Positions 27,200 to 36,458 are shown, counted from the stretch's first letter. The stretch: 64,000 nt of DNA from Haloterrigena sp. KLK7 (GCF_037914945.1 NZ_CP149787.1:744001-808000); one strand, 5' to 3'. The notes: generated from the sequence alone by a model not told the origin. A program made the numbers and translations.

Positions 27200-28213
27200 T
27201 CACGTCGGGACGACGTTCGTCGCGCCGACGCTCTCGAGGAGCAGCCAGACGACGAACAGGCCGTAGAGCCCGAGCAACAGCCGCGCCTCGCGCTTGGAGA
27301 GCAGCATCTCTGTCCGGATGACGGTGAAGAAGACGATCGTCGCGAGGATCAGGAAGCCCATCATCGGAACGATGTGCGTGAAGGTGATCGACAGGGTCCC
27401 GGCGACCAGCACGCCGGCCGGCACCGCGACGAGCAGGTCGAAGACGTTACTGCCGAGCACGTTCGCGAGACTGACCGACGAACGGCCCGACCGGGCGGCG
27501 GCGACGCTGACGAAGGCGTCGGGGACGCTCGAGCCCGCGGCGACGACGGTCATCCCCCAGAGGAACGCGGGGGTGCCGAAGGCCTCGCCCAGCCCGACCG
27601 CGGCCCGGACCAGTCCCTCGACGCCGACGACGATCACCGCCAGTCCGAGCCCGAACCAGAGCCAGGCCCGCCCGAGGGCGACGTCGCCGTCGGCCGTCGT
27701 CTCGTCCTCGGTAGTGTCCAGATACTGGGTAAACACGTAGAGCCCGTACAGGACCAGCGGGAACAGCGCGAGCGGTCGGGTGACGTCTCCCTGCAGCCCC
27801 GCTCCTTCGGCCGGGTAGTAGATGACCGCCAGCGAGAACGTCAACAGCAGGGAGGCGACCGCGAGCATGTAGAACAGCGCCTCCTTGTACACCAGATCCC
27901 GACCCGTCGACATCCCGCCGTCGTCGGCCGCGAGGACCGAGACGGCCGGGATCGCCAGCAGGTTGAACACGGCCGAGCCGACGATCGTGCCGATACCGAT
28001 CTCGAACTCACCGTGTAACAGCGTCGAGACGAGCACGCTCACCAGTTCCGGCATGCTCGAGCCCGCGGCGGCGATAATCGCCCCCTGGACGACCGCCGGC
28101 ACGCCGTAGCCCGCCGCGAGACGGTTCGCGGACGTCTCGAGCCACGTGCTTCCCTTCCAGACGACGGCCGTTCCGACGGTCGCGAGCGCGAGCAGTCCGA
28201 CCACGTCGAGCAT
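27200..28213 (-). CDS. Sodium/calcium exchanger (CaCA family)
   Basis: The 337-residue membrane protein has two homologous halves of about five helices each. The alpha-repeats carry AAAGSSMPELVSVLVSTLLH with FEIGIGTIVGSAVFN in half 1 and AAGSSVPDAFVSVAAARSGR with SSVSLANVLGSNVFD in half 2, the cation-binding signature of the NCX/YrbG group. It presumably exchanges Ca2+ or another cation against Na+ across the membrane. An acidic loop (DTTEDETTADGDVALGRA) separates the halves. Confidence 0.92.
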   Translation of the reverse strand: MLDVVGLLALATVGTAVVWKGSTWLETSANRLAAGYGVPAVVQGAIIAAAGSSMPELVSVLVSTLLHGEFEIGIGTIVGSAVFNLLAIPAVSVLAADDGGMSTGRDLVYKEALFYMLAVASLLLTFSLAVIYYPAEGAGLQGDVTRPLALFPLVLYGLYVFTQYLDTTEDETTADGDVALGRAWLWFGLGLAVIVVGVEGLVRAAVGLGEAFGTPAFLWGMTVVAAGSSVPDAFVSVAAARSGRSSVSLANVLGSNVFDLLVAVPAGVLVAGTLSITFTHIVPMMGFLILATIVFFTVIRTEMLLSKREARLLLGLYGLFVVWLLLESVGATNVVPT

Positions 28214-28302
28214 GCTCGAGACGTGGGTCCACGAGTATTATAAAACGGTCGACACGTGTTCGCCGGCACCGATCGGCCCGCCTCGAGCGCGCCAGTCGAC
28301 GT

Positions 28303-29052
28303 TCAGAACTGCTCGAGGCCCGTTTGCTGAGCCTCGGCGAGCAGATCCTCGCAGGTCGACCACGTCTCGCGCGCGAACGGGGGCAGGTCGCCGTGCTCGT
28401 CGACGTAGGACGCGAGGAACTCGCGGGTGTTCGGATCGCTCGGGTAGCCGCTGCCGACGGGGCCGTACTCGTCGGCGATGGCGGCGACGTGAGCGTCGCG
28501 TTCGACCTTCGCAACGACGCTGGCCGCGCCGACGATCGGCGACTCGTCGTCAGCGCCGTGGCGGGCCTCGATCTCGAGGGCGTCCGCCAGCGGGTCCGGG
28601 AGCGAGGGGCGTGACCCACAGGCCGACGCGACGCGGCGAGCGAAGCGGTCCTCGTCGGTATCGCAGGCGTCACAGAGCCCAGTGATTCGGTCGGACGTGG
28701 CCTCGAGCGCGTCAGTGGGATGGGCCTCGAGCGCGTCGGCTTCGGCTCCGTCCGACTCGAGATCGAGGTCCTCGAGCGCGCCGCCGATCGCCTCGGCGTG
28801 GGCCGCGACGGCCAGCGAGTTCATGTCCGTCTCCGGATCGTCGATCCGCGTTGGCGTGATCTCGGCGACGCCGACGTGAAGGCGCTCGTCATCGCGGATC
28901 GTCGCCGCCAGTTCCTCGCGGCGCTCGGGCGCGAGTCGCTTCGAGTCCGCGATTCCGTCCGGGAGATCGGCGGGATCCTCGCAGTAGACGGCCGCGGCGA
29001 ACATCGACCCGAGCGCGGGTCCCTTCCCGGCTTCGTCGACGCCGAATGGCAT
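28303..29052 (-). CDS. rnhB: Ribonuclease HII
   Basis: The 249-residue protein starts MPFGVDEAGKGPALGSMFAA, with the catalytic DEAGKG at residues 6-11. It then has IADSKRLAPERREEL and further acidic catalytic positions in VAAHAEAIGGALEDLDLE and GAASVVAKVERDAHVA. It removes RNA from RNA-DNA hybrids and misincorporated ribonucleotides. A halophile-type acidic insertion near residues 95-125 makes it longer than most archaeal RNase HII. It lies 86 nt from pus10 on the same strand. Confidence 0.95.
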   Translation of the reverse strand: MPFGVDEAGKGPALGSMFAAAVYCEDPADLPDGIADSKRLAPERREELAATIRDDERLHVGVAEITPTRIDDPETDMNSLAVAAHAEAIGGALEDLDLESDGAEADALEAHPTDALEATSDRITGLCDACDTDEDRFARRVASACGSRPSLPDPLADALEIEARHGADDESPIVGAASVVAKVERDAHVAAIADEYGPVGSGYPSDPNTREFLASYVDEHGDLPPFARETWSTCEDLLAEAQQTGLEQF

Positions 29053-29138
29053 ACCTCGAGGGTCCGTGGCCGACGGCTAAATCGTTGCGCTGTTCGGTCG
29101 TGGGCTCGCAAAAGACTAACCGCCGATAAGTCGTCTCG

Positions 29139-30512
29139 TCAGGCGTCCGCCGAGGCCGCCTCGCCGTCGTCCCGCGGCTCGTCGAGGAAGTACTCCTCGA
29201 GTTCGAACGGCTCGTCCTCGCCTTCGACGCCGGTGACGTCCAGCGCGGTCACCTCGGCGTCGGTCTCGAGGACGCCCGCCAGACTCGGCTCCGTGCGGCC
29301 GTCGTCGCTGCTGATCAGTTCCTTGACGTACAGTCCCCCTTCGCCGTGGAGGCGGACCTCGGCCTCGGTCGGCGACCGGAGCTCGCCGTCGATGTCGTAG
29401 ACGGTCCGCTCGCGGGTGAGATCGGCCCGCCGGTGGTCGACGCGCTGGGGCGTGTCCTGCTGGACCGTGGTTCCGGTCAGCTCCTCGAGGGCGGCCTCGA
29501 AGTCGGCCTCGTCGACGGGGTCGGCGAACTCGACGTCAGCGCGGTAGCGCTTGCTCGCGTCGTGTTCCTTGACGCGCTCGACCATCTCGTAGGTCGCGAG
29601 GCGGAGTCCCTCGACCTCGACGCTCCCCTCGGCGGCGTCGTTGATCTCGCGCTCGAGTTCCGCGGCGTCGGGGTCGCGGGTCTTGGGTCGCTTGACCTCG
29701 AGGACGAACGGGCGACCCTCCTCGAGCATCCGGGCGTCGACGTCCTCGCGGCCGGCGCCGTGGAAGGTGCCCTCGTCGCCGTCCATTGCGTCGACGACGT
29801 GCGGGCGGACGGTCTGTTCGACGCTGGTGTCGTACATGTAGCCCGAGCCGCCACAGTAGTCGCAGGGTTCCTCGCCGTCGTCGCTCAACTGCGTTCCGCT
29901 GCCGCCACACTCCCGGCAGGGCCACTCGGTCTGCGGGATGTCCCGCTCGAGTTTGCGGTAGCGGCCGTAGACGAAGGCGGGGTTGAGCTGGACGTCGACC
30001 GCGTGGCCCGTGACCGTCCCCGACTCGAGGGCCTCGAGGGGATCGAACGCCTCCAGATCGACGATCGCCAGCACGTCGGGGCGATCGAAGTCGACGTCGG
30101 TACCGGTCTTCGCGCCGACGCGCCGACCCACCTCGCGGTTGATTTCGCGTTTGAACGACTCGCCGACGTCGGGCTCGAGGCCGGCGTCCTCCCGGAGGAG
30201 CCGGTCGTTCTCCTCGACCAGCGGCGGGACGCGGCTCCCGACCTGATAGGTCGCGAAGTCGGCGTCCTCGAGGGCGTCGACGACGGTCTCGGCGATCGCG
30301 TCGACGGCCCCCGAGTACCCCTCGCAGACCCAGCAGTCGGCGGGCTCGTCGGGCTCGAAGTCGGCGTCGTCGGCCATCGCGATCGTCGTCCGCAGCGCCC
30401 GGCCGCGCTCGGCGTTGGTCAGTCCGAAGCTCCGCTCGGCGAAGGGGCGACCGAGACAGGAGTCACAGACCGGCCCCGTCTCGAGCAGCGCGCGGGCGTC
30501 TTCCGTGATCAT
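29139..30512 (-). CDS. pus10: tRNA pseudouridine synthase Pus10
   Basis: ATG at 30512 (MITEDARALLETGPVCDSCL) gives 457 residues. The N-terminus has two cysteine pairs (C16/C19 and C60/C63), a THUMP-like middle (DVLAIVDLEAFDPLEALESG), and a four-Cys zinc site around C199/C202 and C217/C220 with CGGSG loops. The catalytic region is GREDVDARML (254-263) followed by RPFVLEVKRPK. Pus10 makes pseudouridine at tRNA positions 54 and 55. The TrmY methylase that acts on the product at position 54 is encoded at 33012, also in this window. Confidence 0.93.
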   Translation of the reverse strand: MITEDARALLETGPVCDSCLGRPFAERSFGLTNAERGRALRTTIAMADDADFEPDEPADCWVCEGYSGAVDAIAETVVDALEDADFATYQVGSRVPPLVEENDRLLREDAGLEPDVGESFKREINREVGRRVGAKTGTDVDFDRPDVLAIVDLEAFDPLEALESGTVTGHAVDVQLNPAFVYGRYRKLERDIPQTEWPCRECGGSGTQLSDDGEEPCDYCGGSGYMYDTSVEQTVRPHVVDAMDGDEGTFHGAGREDVDARMLEEGRPFVLEVKRPKTRDPDAAELEREINDAAEGSVEVEGLRLATYEMVERVKEHDASKRYRADVEFADPVDEADFEAALEELTGTTVQQDTPQRVDHRRADLTRERTVYDIDGELRSPTEAEVRLHGEGGLYVKELISSDDGRTEPSLAGVLETDAEVTALDVTGVEGEDEPFELEEYFLDEPRDDGEAASADA

Positions 30513-30691
30513 ATGGCGGGAATCGGGCGGCCGCGGGTAACACGTTTTCCCTTCTGGCCGTCGGCCCGCGGAGACGAAATCGCGAGGATCGATCTCCCGA
30601 CCGGCGTATCGTTCTGCCTCGACTGATAGTAATGATAAACAGACGGTCACGCGTCCCGGACGTTCAAATGGGTCGAGTGCGAGTCCCGAGT

Positions 30692-31807
30692 ATGAACGGA
30701 TTTCGACCGGATCGCCGCGAGTTCCTCGCGCTCGCCGGTTCCGGTCTCGTCGGTGCTATCGCCGGCTGTGCCGAGCCCCGCTCGGCCGACTCGATGGAGG
30801 GCTCGTCCTCGGCTTCGATCGAGCGGACGATCGACCCGGACGACCGCGCGGACGGCTCGACGTTCACCGACGTCTACGAGGGGGTTATCGACGCAGTCGC
30901 ACAGGTACGAGCGCTGGGCTCCGGGAGCCCGTACAGCAGCGAACGGGGCGGGGGACAGGGCTCCGGCTTTCTCGTCGACGACTCCCACCTGGTCACGAAC
31001 GAACACGTCGTCGCCGACGCCGACACCGTCGATCTCCAGTACATCAACGGCGACTGGTCCGACACCGAGGTCGTCGGCACCGACTTCTACAGCGATCTGG
31101 CCGTCCTGAAAGTCGACCAAGTCCCCGACGAGGCGACGCCCCTCGAGCTGGCCGCCGAACGCTCCGTCGTCGGTCAGGAGGTACTCGCCGTCGGCAATCC
31201 CTACGGGTTCCGGGGGTCCATGTCGAAAGGCATCGTCAGCGGCGTCAATCGCACGCTCGACATGCAGGGCCGGGCGTTCTCGTTTTCGAACGCGATCCAG
31301 ACGGACGCCGCGGTCAACCCGGGCAACAGCGGCGGGCCGCTGGTCGATATGAACGGCGAGGTCGTCGGCGTCATCACCGCCGGCGGCGGGGACAACATCG
31401 GCTTCGCGATCCCGGCGACGATCGCGAGTCGCGTCGTCCCCTCGCTGATCGAGACCGGGACGTACGACCACGCCTACATGGGGATCACCCTCGCGACCGT
31501 CGACCGATACATCGCCGAGGCCAACGACCTCGCCGAGGCGACCGGCGTCATCGTCACGGGGGTCGAGCCCGGCGACCCGGCCGACGGCGTCCTCCGGCCC
31601 GCGAAGCCCCGCCCGCGGGACTCGATCCCCGTCGGCGGCGACGTCATCTACGCGATCGACGGCAAGCCGATCCCCGACCGCCACGCGCTCTCGAGCCATC
31701 TCGCGTTACGGACCAGTCCGGGCGACACGATCGAGATCGAGTGTCGGCGCTACGGCGACGAGACCACGGTATCGCTGACGGTGGGGTCCCGACCCCCAGC
31801 CAGATGA
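30692..31807 (+). CDS. HtrA/DegP-type serine protease, Tat lipoprotein
   Basis: ATG at 30692 gives 371 residues. The N-terminus is a Tat lipoprotein signal: DRREFLALAG with lipobox AIAGC and Cys26. The trypsin-like domain has His in TNEHVVADAD, Asp in YSDLAVLKVD and Ser in PGNSGGPLVD. A single C-terminal PDZ domain follows (GVIVTGVEPGDPADGVLRPA). It should sit outside the cell, lipid-anchored, and degrade or refold damaged proteins. The longer ORF start upstream would add 20 basic residues and lose the signal-peptide layout. Confidence 0.9.
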   Translation: MNGFRPDRREFLALAGSGLVGAIAGCAEPRSADSMEGSSSASIERTIDPDDRADGSTFTDVYEGVIDAVAQVRALGSGSPYSSERGGGQGSGFLVDDSHLVTNEHVVADADTVDLQYINGDWSDTEVVGTDFYSDLAVLKVDQVPDEATPLELAAERSVVGQEVLAVGNPYGFRGSMSKGIVSGVNRTLDMQGRAFSFSNAIQTDAAVNPGNSGGPLVDMNGEVVGVITAGGGDNIGFAIPATIASRVVPSLIETGTYDHAYMGITLATVDRYIAEANDLAEATGVIVTGVEPGDPADGVLRPAKPRPRDSIPVGGDVIYAIDGKPIPDRHALSSHLALRTSPGDTIEIECRRYGDETTVSLTVGSRPPAR

Positions 31808-32092
31808 GAGCGCGCGGACGCGGCCGCCAGCCGCCGGCATCGCTGGCGATGAACCGATCGAAACCGTTTGAAATCGATGCTTAGCCGGACGGAACCGGTA
31901 GTTTCACAACTGCAATCCGCCGTATTCGGGCCGTACAGGTCAGATTACGTGTTCGTCAGGAATTCGTGAACGATTGGGGTGAACTGGGACTGAACTGACC
32001 GTAATCGGTACGCGTTGCGGTTTAGCGGGTCGATAACAATAGGTGAGACTGCGGTAGCTATCGGTAGCGCGATCATCCATCGCCTGTCACGC

Positions 32093-32284
32093 ATGACTCC
32101 GGACGCCGACACCGCCCGCCAGACCGACGCATCGCTGACCGAACTCGATCACGTCACGATCGAGAACGACGACGCCCCCGACGAGTGTGCGATCTTCCCT
32201 CGGGAGGCGAGCGACGAGAAACTGGACTCCGCCTGGATCGTCGCCTACGACGACGGGTTCGTCCCGCTCGAGTCGATGCGCTAA
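32093..32284 (+). CDS. DUF7511-like small protein
   Basis: ATG at 32093 gives 63 residues, starting MTPDADTARQTDASLTELDH. The core ENDDAPDECAIFPREASDEK then ends AWIVAYDDGFVPLESMR. It is a small acidic alpha/beta domain common in haloarchaea (DUF7511). A second member lies at 43014 in this window with the same order of conserved positions. The next micro-membrane gene starts 16 nt downstream, so the two are likely co-transcribed. Function unknown. Confidence 0.75.
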   Translation: MTPDADTARQTDASLTELDHVTIENDDAPDECAIFPREASDEKLDSAWIVAYDDGFVPLESMR

Positions 32285-32300
32285 GCTCCGATCTCCGAGA

Positions 32301-32489
32301 ATGCACTTCGGCAACTCCGTCACCGCAGTCGGGTTCTGGATCGGCACCCTGTTGCCGGTCGTCTATCTACCCGTCTTTCTCTCCGGCATCGACTCCGCCG
32401 GATCCCTGTCGCTCGTCGTCGGCCTCCTCGCGACCCACGCCCTCGCTCTGATCGTCGGCCACGATTACTCGGGATCGCGATCGCGGTGA
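32301..32489 (+). CDS. Small two-helix membrane protein (62 aa)
   Basis: ATG at 32301 gives 62 residues: MHFGNSVTAVGFWIGTLLPV then VYLPVFLSGIDSAGS and a second helix LSLVVGLLATHALALIVG, with a polar tail GHDYSGSRSR. Two transmembrane helices and 16 nt spacing from the DUF7511-like gene suggest a small operon. Typical of unnamed haloarchaeal membrane micro-proteins. Confidence 0.65.
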   Translation: MHFGNSVTAVGFWIGTLLPVVYLPVFLSGIDSAGSLSLVVGLLATHALALIVGHDYSGSRSR

Positions 32490-32615
32490 CGGAGCGAGGA
32501 GCCGACACCGGACGGTCTCTGAATCAGCTATTCGACGCGTTCAGATGATCGCTGCGACTGTTCTCGTCCGCGCTCAGTTTGCGAAAAGCGTGAAATCGGC
32601 AAATCGCTGCCGGCG

Positions 32616-32801
32616 TTAATCGCCCGGCTGCCACAGCTGGGCGTGCGGCGTGTCGCAGCTGTCACAGATCGCCGCCTGCTTGTCCTTGTAGCTCCCGCGC
32701 TCGAGTTCGCCGTCCGAGCAGTACGGACACGGTCTGCCCTCGAGGATCGCAAGCAACTTCGGATCTTCGCTGTCCGTCGCTGACGACTGTGATTTCGCCA
32801 T
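32616..32801 (-). CDS. Zinc-finger micro-protein (61 aa, HVO_A0556-like)
   Basis: The 61-residue frame begins MAKSQSSATDSEDPKLLAIL, then has CPYC and CDSC knuckles (in EGRPCPYCSDGELERGSY and AICDSCDTPHAQLWQPGD). I recall this pattern, with the final AQLW, from the haloarchaeal HVO_A0556 family of CPxCG-type proteins. It is probably a metal-binding regulatory micro-protein. No co-transcribed partner is visible. Confidence 0.8.
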   Translation of the reverse strand: MAKSQSSATDSEDPKLLAILEGRPCPYCSDGELERGSYKDKQAAICDSCDTPHAQLWQPGD

Positions 32802-33011
32802 AGTAGCATTTCACTCCCGAGAGGGGGGAAACGGTTGGCCATGCCTATGCAGTGTTAACGAGGACGAAATACCGCGTCTCGGCGACACGGAGCGACGGTG
32901 TTCGCGGGTACGGATCCGACTACCGCGCGATCCGGTCTCTGAACGGGCAGTCGGCGGCGCTCGGTCGCGACGAACCGTGGCGGCTATCCCCCCGGACCTC
33001 CGCGTACCGGT

Positions 33012-33611
33012 ATGCGCCAGTTCGTCTGCATCGGCCACGACGTCCCGACCGAGCCCGACTTCTCGCTGGACGACCTCGCGGGCGGGGCCGGCCGCCTCGA
33101 CGCGCTCTGTCGATCGATCACCGCCTCGTTCGTCACCTCCCACGGGATCCGCGAGGACGTCCGGACGCATCTCGTCGTCCGGGACGAGCTCACGATCACC
33201 TTCGACGGGAGCGAGCTGCGCCGGCTCAACCCCGACGAGCGAAGCACCGCGGCGCTGGTTCGGACCGCCCTCGAGCACCGGGACGAGGCCATCGGCGCGC
33301 TGCCCGCGGAGCCCAGTCCGGGCATCGAGGTGTATCGGAGAGGGTTCGAGGGGACGCTCGAGGCGATCGCCGACGGAACCGTCGTGCAGTTACACGAGGA
33401 CGGCGACGCCGTGGTCGACGTCGGCGTGGAGGGCCTCGCAGACCCCGTCTTCGTGTTGTCCGACCATCGGGACTTTACTGACGCGGAGGAACAGGTACTC
33501 GAGGAGGTCGTCGATCAGCGCCTGCGGCTGGGTCCGGAGCTGTTGCACGCCGATCAGGCGATCACGGTCGCACACCATTACCTGGACACCGAGGGCTACG
33601 AACGGTTTTAG
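33012..33611 (+). CDS. trmY: tRNA (pseudouridine-54-N1)-methyltransferase TrmY
   Basis: The 199-residue protein starts MRQFVCIGHDVPTEPDFSLD and has the SPOUT-fold motifs DALCRSITASFVTSHGIRED, a middle VQLHEDGDAVVDVGVEGLAD and the knot region LSDHRDFTDAEEQVLEE followed by LGPELLHADQAITVAHHYLD. TrmY N1-methylates pseudouridine 54 made by Pus10. The tRNA-Pro gene follows 91 nt downstream. No operon partner. Confidence 0.93.
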   Translation: MRQFVCIGHDVPTEPDFSLDDLAGGAGRLDALCRSITASFVTSHGIREDVRTHLVVRDELTITFDGSELRRLNPDERSTAALVRTALEHRDEAIGALPAEPSPGIEVYRRGFEGTLEAIADGTVVQLHEDGDAVVDVGVEGLADPVFVLSDHRDFTDAEEQVLEEVVDQRLRLGPELLHADQAITVAHHYLDTEGYERF

Positions 33612-33670
33612 GGCAGGGGCTCGAGGCAGTGAATCGCTAGCGGGCGGCAGGGGGACTCCTTTCGCAAGCG

Positions 33671-33677
33671 TTAAACA
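33671..33677 (+). promoter_or_regulatory. TATA box of the tRNA-Pro gene
   Basis: TTAAACA lies 26-32 nt before the first base of the tRNA, the normal archaeal TATA distance. Confidence 0.6.
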
Positions 33678-33702
33678 ATCGGACGCTCTCAGTTGGAGAT
33701 GC

Positions 33703-33775
33703 GGGCCGGTGGGGTAGCTTGGTATCCTTCGGCCTTCGGGTGGCCGTAACCGCGATTCGAATTCGCGCCGGCCCA
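33703..33775 (+). tRNA. tRNA-Pro (anticodon CGG)
   Basis: The 73-nt sequence folds into a cloverleaf. The acceptor stem GGGCCGG/CCGGCCC is perfect, with discriminator A. The anticodon stem CGGCC/GGCCG closes a loop TTCGGGT with anticodon CGG. The T stem CGCGA/TCGCG closes a TTCGAAT loop. No intron and no encoded CCA. A run of T residues (CACTTTTC) follows as a likely terminator. It reads CCG proline codons. Confidence 0.95.
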
Positions 33776-33964
33776 CTTTTCCCGCATCGCAAACCGAGGA
33801 GCGACGCGTGGCGCATTAGCGCTACGGATACGCGAATGGCGAAGAAGTGAGTAAAATGATAAGTCTGCGGTGCAGGTAACTAGACCCAAGCAGATTCGAA
33901 TCAGGGAGGACTCTGTGTCTACCTGGTTGAAAGAGCAAGTTATCGAAAATGGAGTGGCCCTTCG

Positions 33965-34753
33965 TCACATACAACTGTTTTCTATAGCAGATTCTATACC
34001 CTCGTCTTCTATCCCGACTATGAGAATATGATAGGGTTTTCCCATTTCCATTGCCGACGGTCCCTCTGTATAATTTTCGAATGCGTGAAGAGCATTGTAA
34101 TATTCTGAACCAAATTGATTCAACTCAATATGTTTTACCTCAGAATTCCTACTATCGTTAACGTACCAATCAAATGATGCAGATACCTCTGGCCGAGGGC
34201 TAAAAGCTCTTAGCACATCACATTTCTCGAACTTTTGAGATATTACAAACTCAACTGCAAGGGTATTATCTGGAGCTAATTTCTCCTTTTTTATCCTAAA
34301 CGAGCAATTTTTCTCACTTACACATGCATCTCCTGTAGTTTGGACTCGCGTTGTGAGGAGAGGGTAGATCACATAATTACCACCGATTGTATCGTCATCT
34401 GTATTTGTATAAACACTATATCCAGGTAGAGGAATATCTAATTTCAAATTTTCAATATCAGATTCTCCATTATTGGACGCGACGAAGCGATAAACACTAT
34501 ACTCATTGTCCCACTCTAAACCATCATAGCATTCGACAGACTCTCCTTCTTGGTATATGGATCTCTCTTTTACTACGGTTACATCTAATTCAGGTGACTC
34601 GTATTTTGGCGCCTCGATAGAGACATACATGGATGTGACAATCGAGGATACATACGGTCCGATAAAGGCTTGAAGTATCATTCCGACAAGTGCACCCAAT
34701 ACGATGCTGATTAGGTTAAGATCCCAAGCAACCGGGTCCAGTAATTGTGCCAT
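33965..34753 (-). CDS. AT-rich membrane-anchored orphan protein beside tRNA-Pro
   Basis: A 262-residue frame whose codons are visibly AT-rich (ATA, AAT, TAT, AGA) against the GC-rich neighbours. One N-terminal helix (SIVLGALVGMILQAFIGPYV) is followed by a soluble, beta-rich, Ig-like region: ELDVTVVKERSIYQEGE, SVYRFVASNNGESDIENLKL and LAVEFVISQKFEKCDVLRAF. Four Cys (CYDG, ACVSEKNCSF, KCDV) could form disulfides. The predicted topology is an anchored extracytoplasmic or cytoplasmic domain. No homologue is recognised; the low GC suggests recent transfer next to the tRNA gene. Confidence 0.75.
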   Translation of the reverse strand: MAQLLDPVAWDLNLISIVLGALVGMILQAFIGPYVSSIVTSMYVSIEAPKYESPELDVTVVKERSIYQEGESVECYDGLEWDNEYSVYRFVASNNGESDIENLKLDIPLPGYSVYTNTDDDTIGGNYVIYPLLTTRVQTTGDACVSEKNCSFRIKKEKLAPDNTLAVEFVISQKFEKCDVLRAFSPRPEVSASFDWYVNDSRNSEVKHIELNQFGSEYYNALHAFENYTEGPSAMEMGKPYHILIVGIEDEGIESAIENSCM

Positions 34754-34785
34754 AAATTAATTAGATCGTATGTCTGCTTCGCTAT

Positions 34786-34798
34786 GAAATATATCTTG
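34786..34798 (-). promoter_or_regulatory. Probable TATA box of the AT-rich orphan gene
   Basis: On the minus strand ATCAAGATATATTTCATAG lies about 35-50 nt before the ATG at 34753. GATATATTTC is the best TATA match and implies a short leader. Confidence 0.4.
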
Positions 34799-34877
34799 AT
34801 AAAATGACGATAGCAGGATTACGATCGACCGTACGGGCTCGTCCCCGTGGGTTCCCTCAATCCTGTCGCGTATCGAC

Positions 34878-36458
34878 TCACTCGAGCACAACCTCAATCA
34901 ACGCCAACTCGTCCGACGGCACGGCCTCGCTAAACGCGTCCGCCACCTCGTCCCACCCCTCGGGTCGATACGCTTCGATACCGAAACTCTCCGCGAACGT
35001 CACCAGATCCGGATTCGACAGTTCGGTCCCGGTGTGCTCGCCGCGGTGACCCTCCTGCTTCTCGGAGATCAGTCCGTAGTCGTTGTCGTTGAACACGACC
35101 GTCGTAAAGCTACAGTCCAGCCTCGAGGCGGTCTCGAGTTCCGCCGCGTTCATCATGAACCCGCCGTCGCCGGTCCCGGCCACCACGTTGGCGTCCACGG
35201 CCAGATCGGCCGCCAACGCGCCGGGGACGGCGATGCCCATGGTCGCCAGCCCGTTCGAGATCACGCAGGTGTTGGGCTCGTAGGTCGGGAACGACTGGGC
35301 GATGGCCATCTTGTGGCTGCCGACGTCCGAGACGAGGACGTCCGAGTCGGCCATGGCCTCGCGCAACAGGGGTAGGGCGTTCTCGACCGTGACCGGATCG
35401 TCCTCGGCCGGCGGCTCGGTCACCGACTCGAGGAGGCGGTCGTGCAGGTCGTCACACCACAGCGAGCAGGCGTCGTCGGACAGGCGCTCGTCGATGGCCG
35501 ACAGCGCGGCGCCGACGTCGGCGACGATCTCCACGTCGGGGTTGTAGTGGCGGTAGACCTCTGCTGGTTCGGAGTCGACGTGAACGATGGTCTTCTCGAG
35601 GTCGGGGTTCCACCCTTCGGGGTCGTGCTCGGCGATATCGTAGCCGACCGCGATCACGCAGTCGGCGCGGTCGATCGCCAGCGCGGCCTCCTCGTCGGGC
35701 CCCGAGTCGAGGGTCATCAGCGAGGCCGACTCGCGGTCCGAGATCGCCCCCTTGCCCATGTACGTCCCGACGACGGGGAGCCCGACGCGGTCGACCAGCG
35801 CGCGGATGGTCTGGGACGCGCGCGTCCGCACGGCGCCGTTGCCCGCGAGGAGGATCGGCCGCTCGGCCTCCTCGAGCAGTCGCGCCGCGCGCTCGGCGGA
35901 CTCGTCGTCCGGGTCCGGCCGGCGGACGGGGTCGCGGACCTCGATCGGCTCGGACTCGATCTCCTCGGCGGCGACGTCCTCGGGAAACTCGAGGTGGGTC
36001 GCGCCGGGCTTCTCGTACTCGGCGAGCTTGAACGCCTTTCGGACCGATTCGGGCGCGATTTCGGGCTCGCCGATCTGGGTGTTCCAGGTGACGATCGGCT
36101 CGAAGACGTCGACGACGTCCAGCGCCTGGTGGCTCTCCTTGTGCAGTCGCTCGCGGCCCCCCTGACCGGTGATCGCTACCAGCGGGCTCTTGTCCAACTG
36201 GGCGTCGGCGACGCCGGTCATGAGGTTCGTCGCGCCGGGGCCGAGCGTCGACAGGCAGACGCCGGCCTCGCCGGTCAGCCGGCCGTGGACGTCGGCCATG
36301 AACGCCGCCCCCTGTTCGTGGCGCGTCGGGAGAAAGCGGATCGGCGACTCGCGCAGCGCGAACAACAGATCCTCGATCTCTTCGCCCGGCACGCCGAAGA
36401 CGCGCTCGACGCCTTCCGCCTCGAGACAGTCGACGAGCAGTTCGGCTGTGGTCGCCAT
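34878..36458 (-). CDS. Thiamine-diphosphate enzyme, acetolactate-synthase-like large subunit
   Basis: Start at 36458 (MATTAELLVDCLEAEGVERV) gives 526 residues. The N-terminal PYR domain has FGVPGEEIEDL and the catalytic Glu in RHEQGAAFMADVHGRLTG. The middle domain includes LLAGNGAVRTRASQTI. The C-terminal PP domain has the TPP motif GDGGFMMNAAELETASR with NDNDYGL. This is the fold of acetolactate synthase. Other TPP enzymes such as benzoylformate decarboxylase-like or sulfoacetaldehyde enzymes share it, so substrate is open. No small regulatory subunit (IlvN) lies nearby, and a divergent Lrp gene may regulate it. Confidence 0.8.
   Translation of the reverse strand: MATTAELLVDCLEAEGVERVFGVPGEEIEDLLFALRESPIRFLPTRHEQGAAFMADVHGRLTGEAGVCLSTLGPGATNLMTGVADAQLDKSPLVAITGQGGRERLHKESHQALDVVDVFEPIVTWNTQIGEPEIAPESVRKAFKLAEYEKPGATHLEFPEDVAAEEIESEPIEVRDPVRRPDPDDESAERAARLLEEAERPILLAGNGAVRTRASQTIRALVDRVGLPVVGTYMGKGAISDRESASLMTLDSGPDEEAALAIDRADCVIAVGYDIAEHDPEGWNPDLEKTIVHVDSEPAEVYRHYNPDVEIVADVGAALSAIDERLSDDACSLWCDDLHDRLLESVTEPPAEDDPVTVENALPLLREAMADSDVLVSDVGSHKMAIAQSFPTYEPNTCVISNGLATMGIAVPGALAADLAVDANVVAGTGDGGFMMNAAELETASRLDCSFTTVVFNDNDYGLISEKQEGHRGEHTGTELSNPDLVTFAESFGIEAYRPEGWDEVADAFSEAVPSDELALIEVVLE

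Noticed and set aside
29500-29900. Cys-rich insert in Pus10 as a novelty
   Set aside because: Archaeal Pus10 proteins normally carry a CxxC pair zinc site in this place.
33880-33920. Possible second attachment site or tRNA fragment
   Set aside because: GATTCGAAT at 33893-33901 repeats only 9 nt of the tRNA T-loop, which is itself near palindromic, and the flanks do not pair as a T stem.
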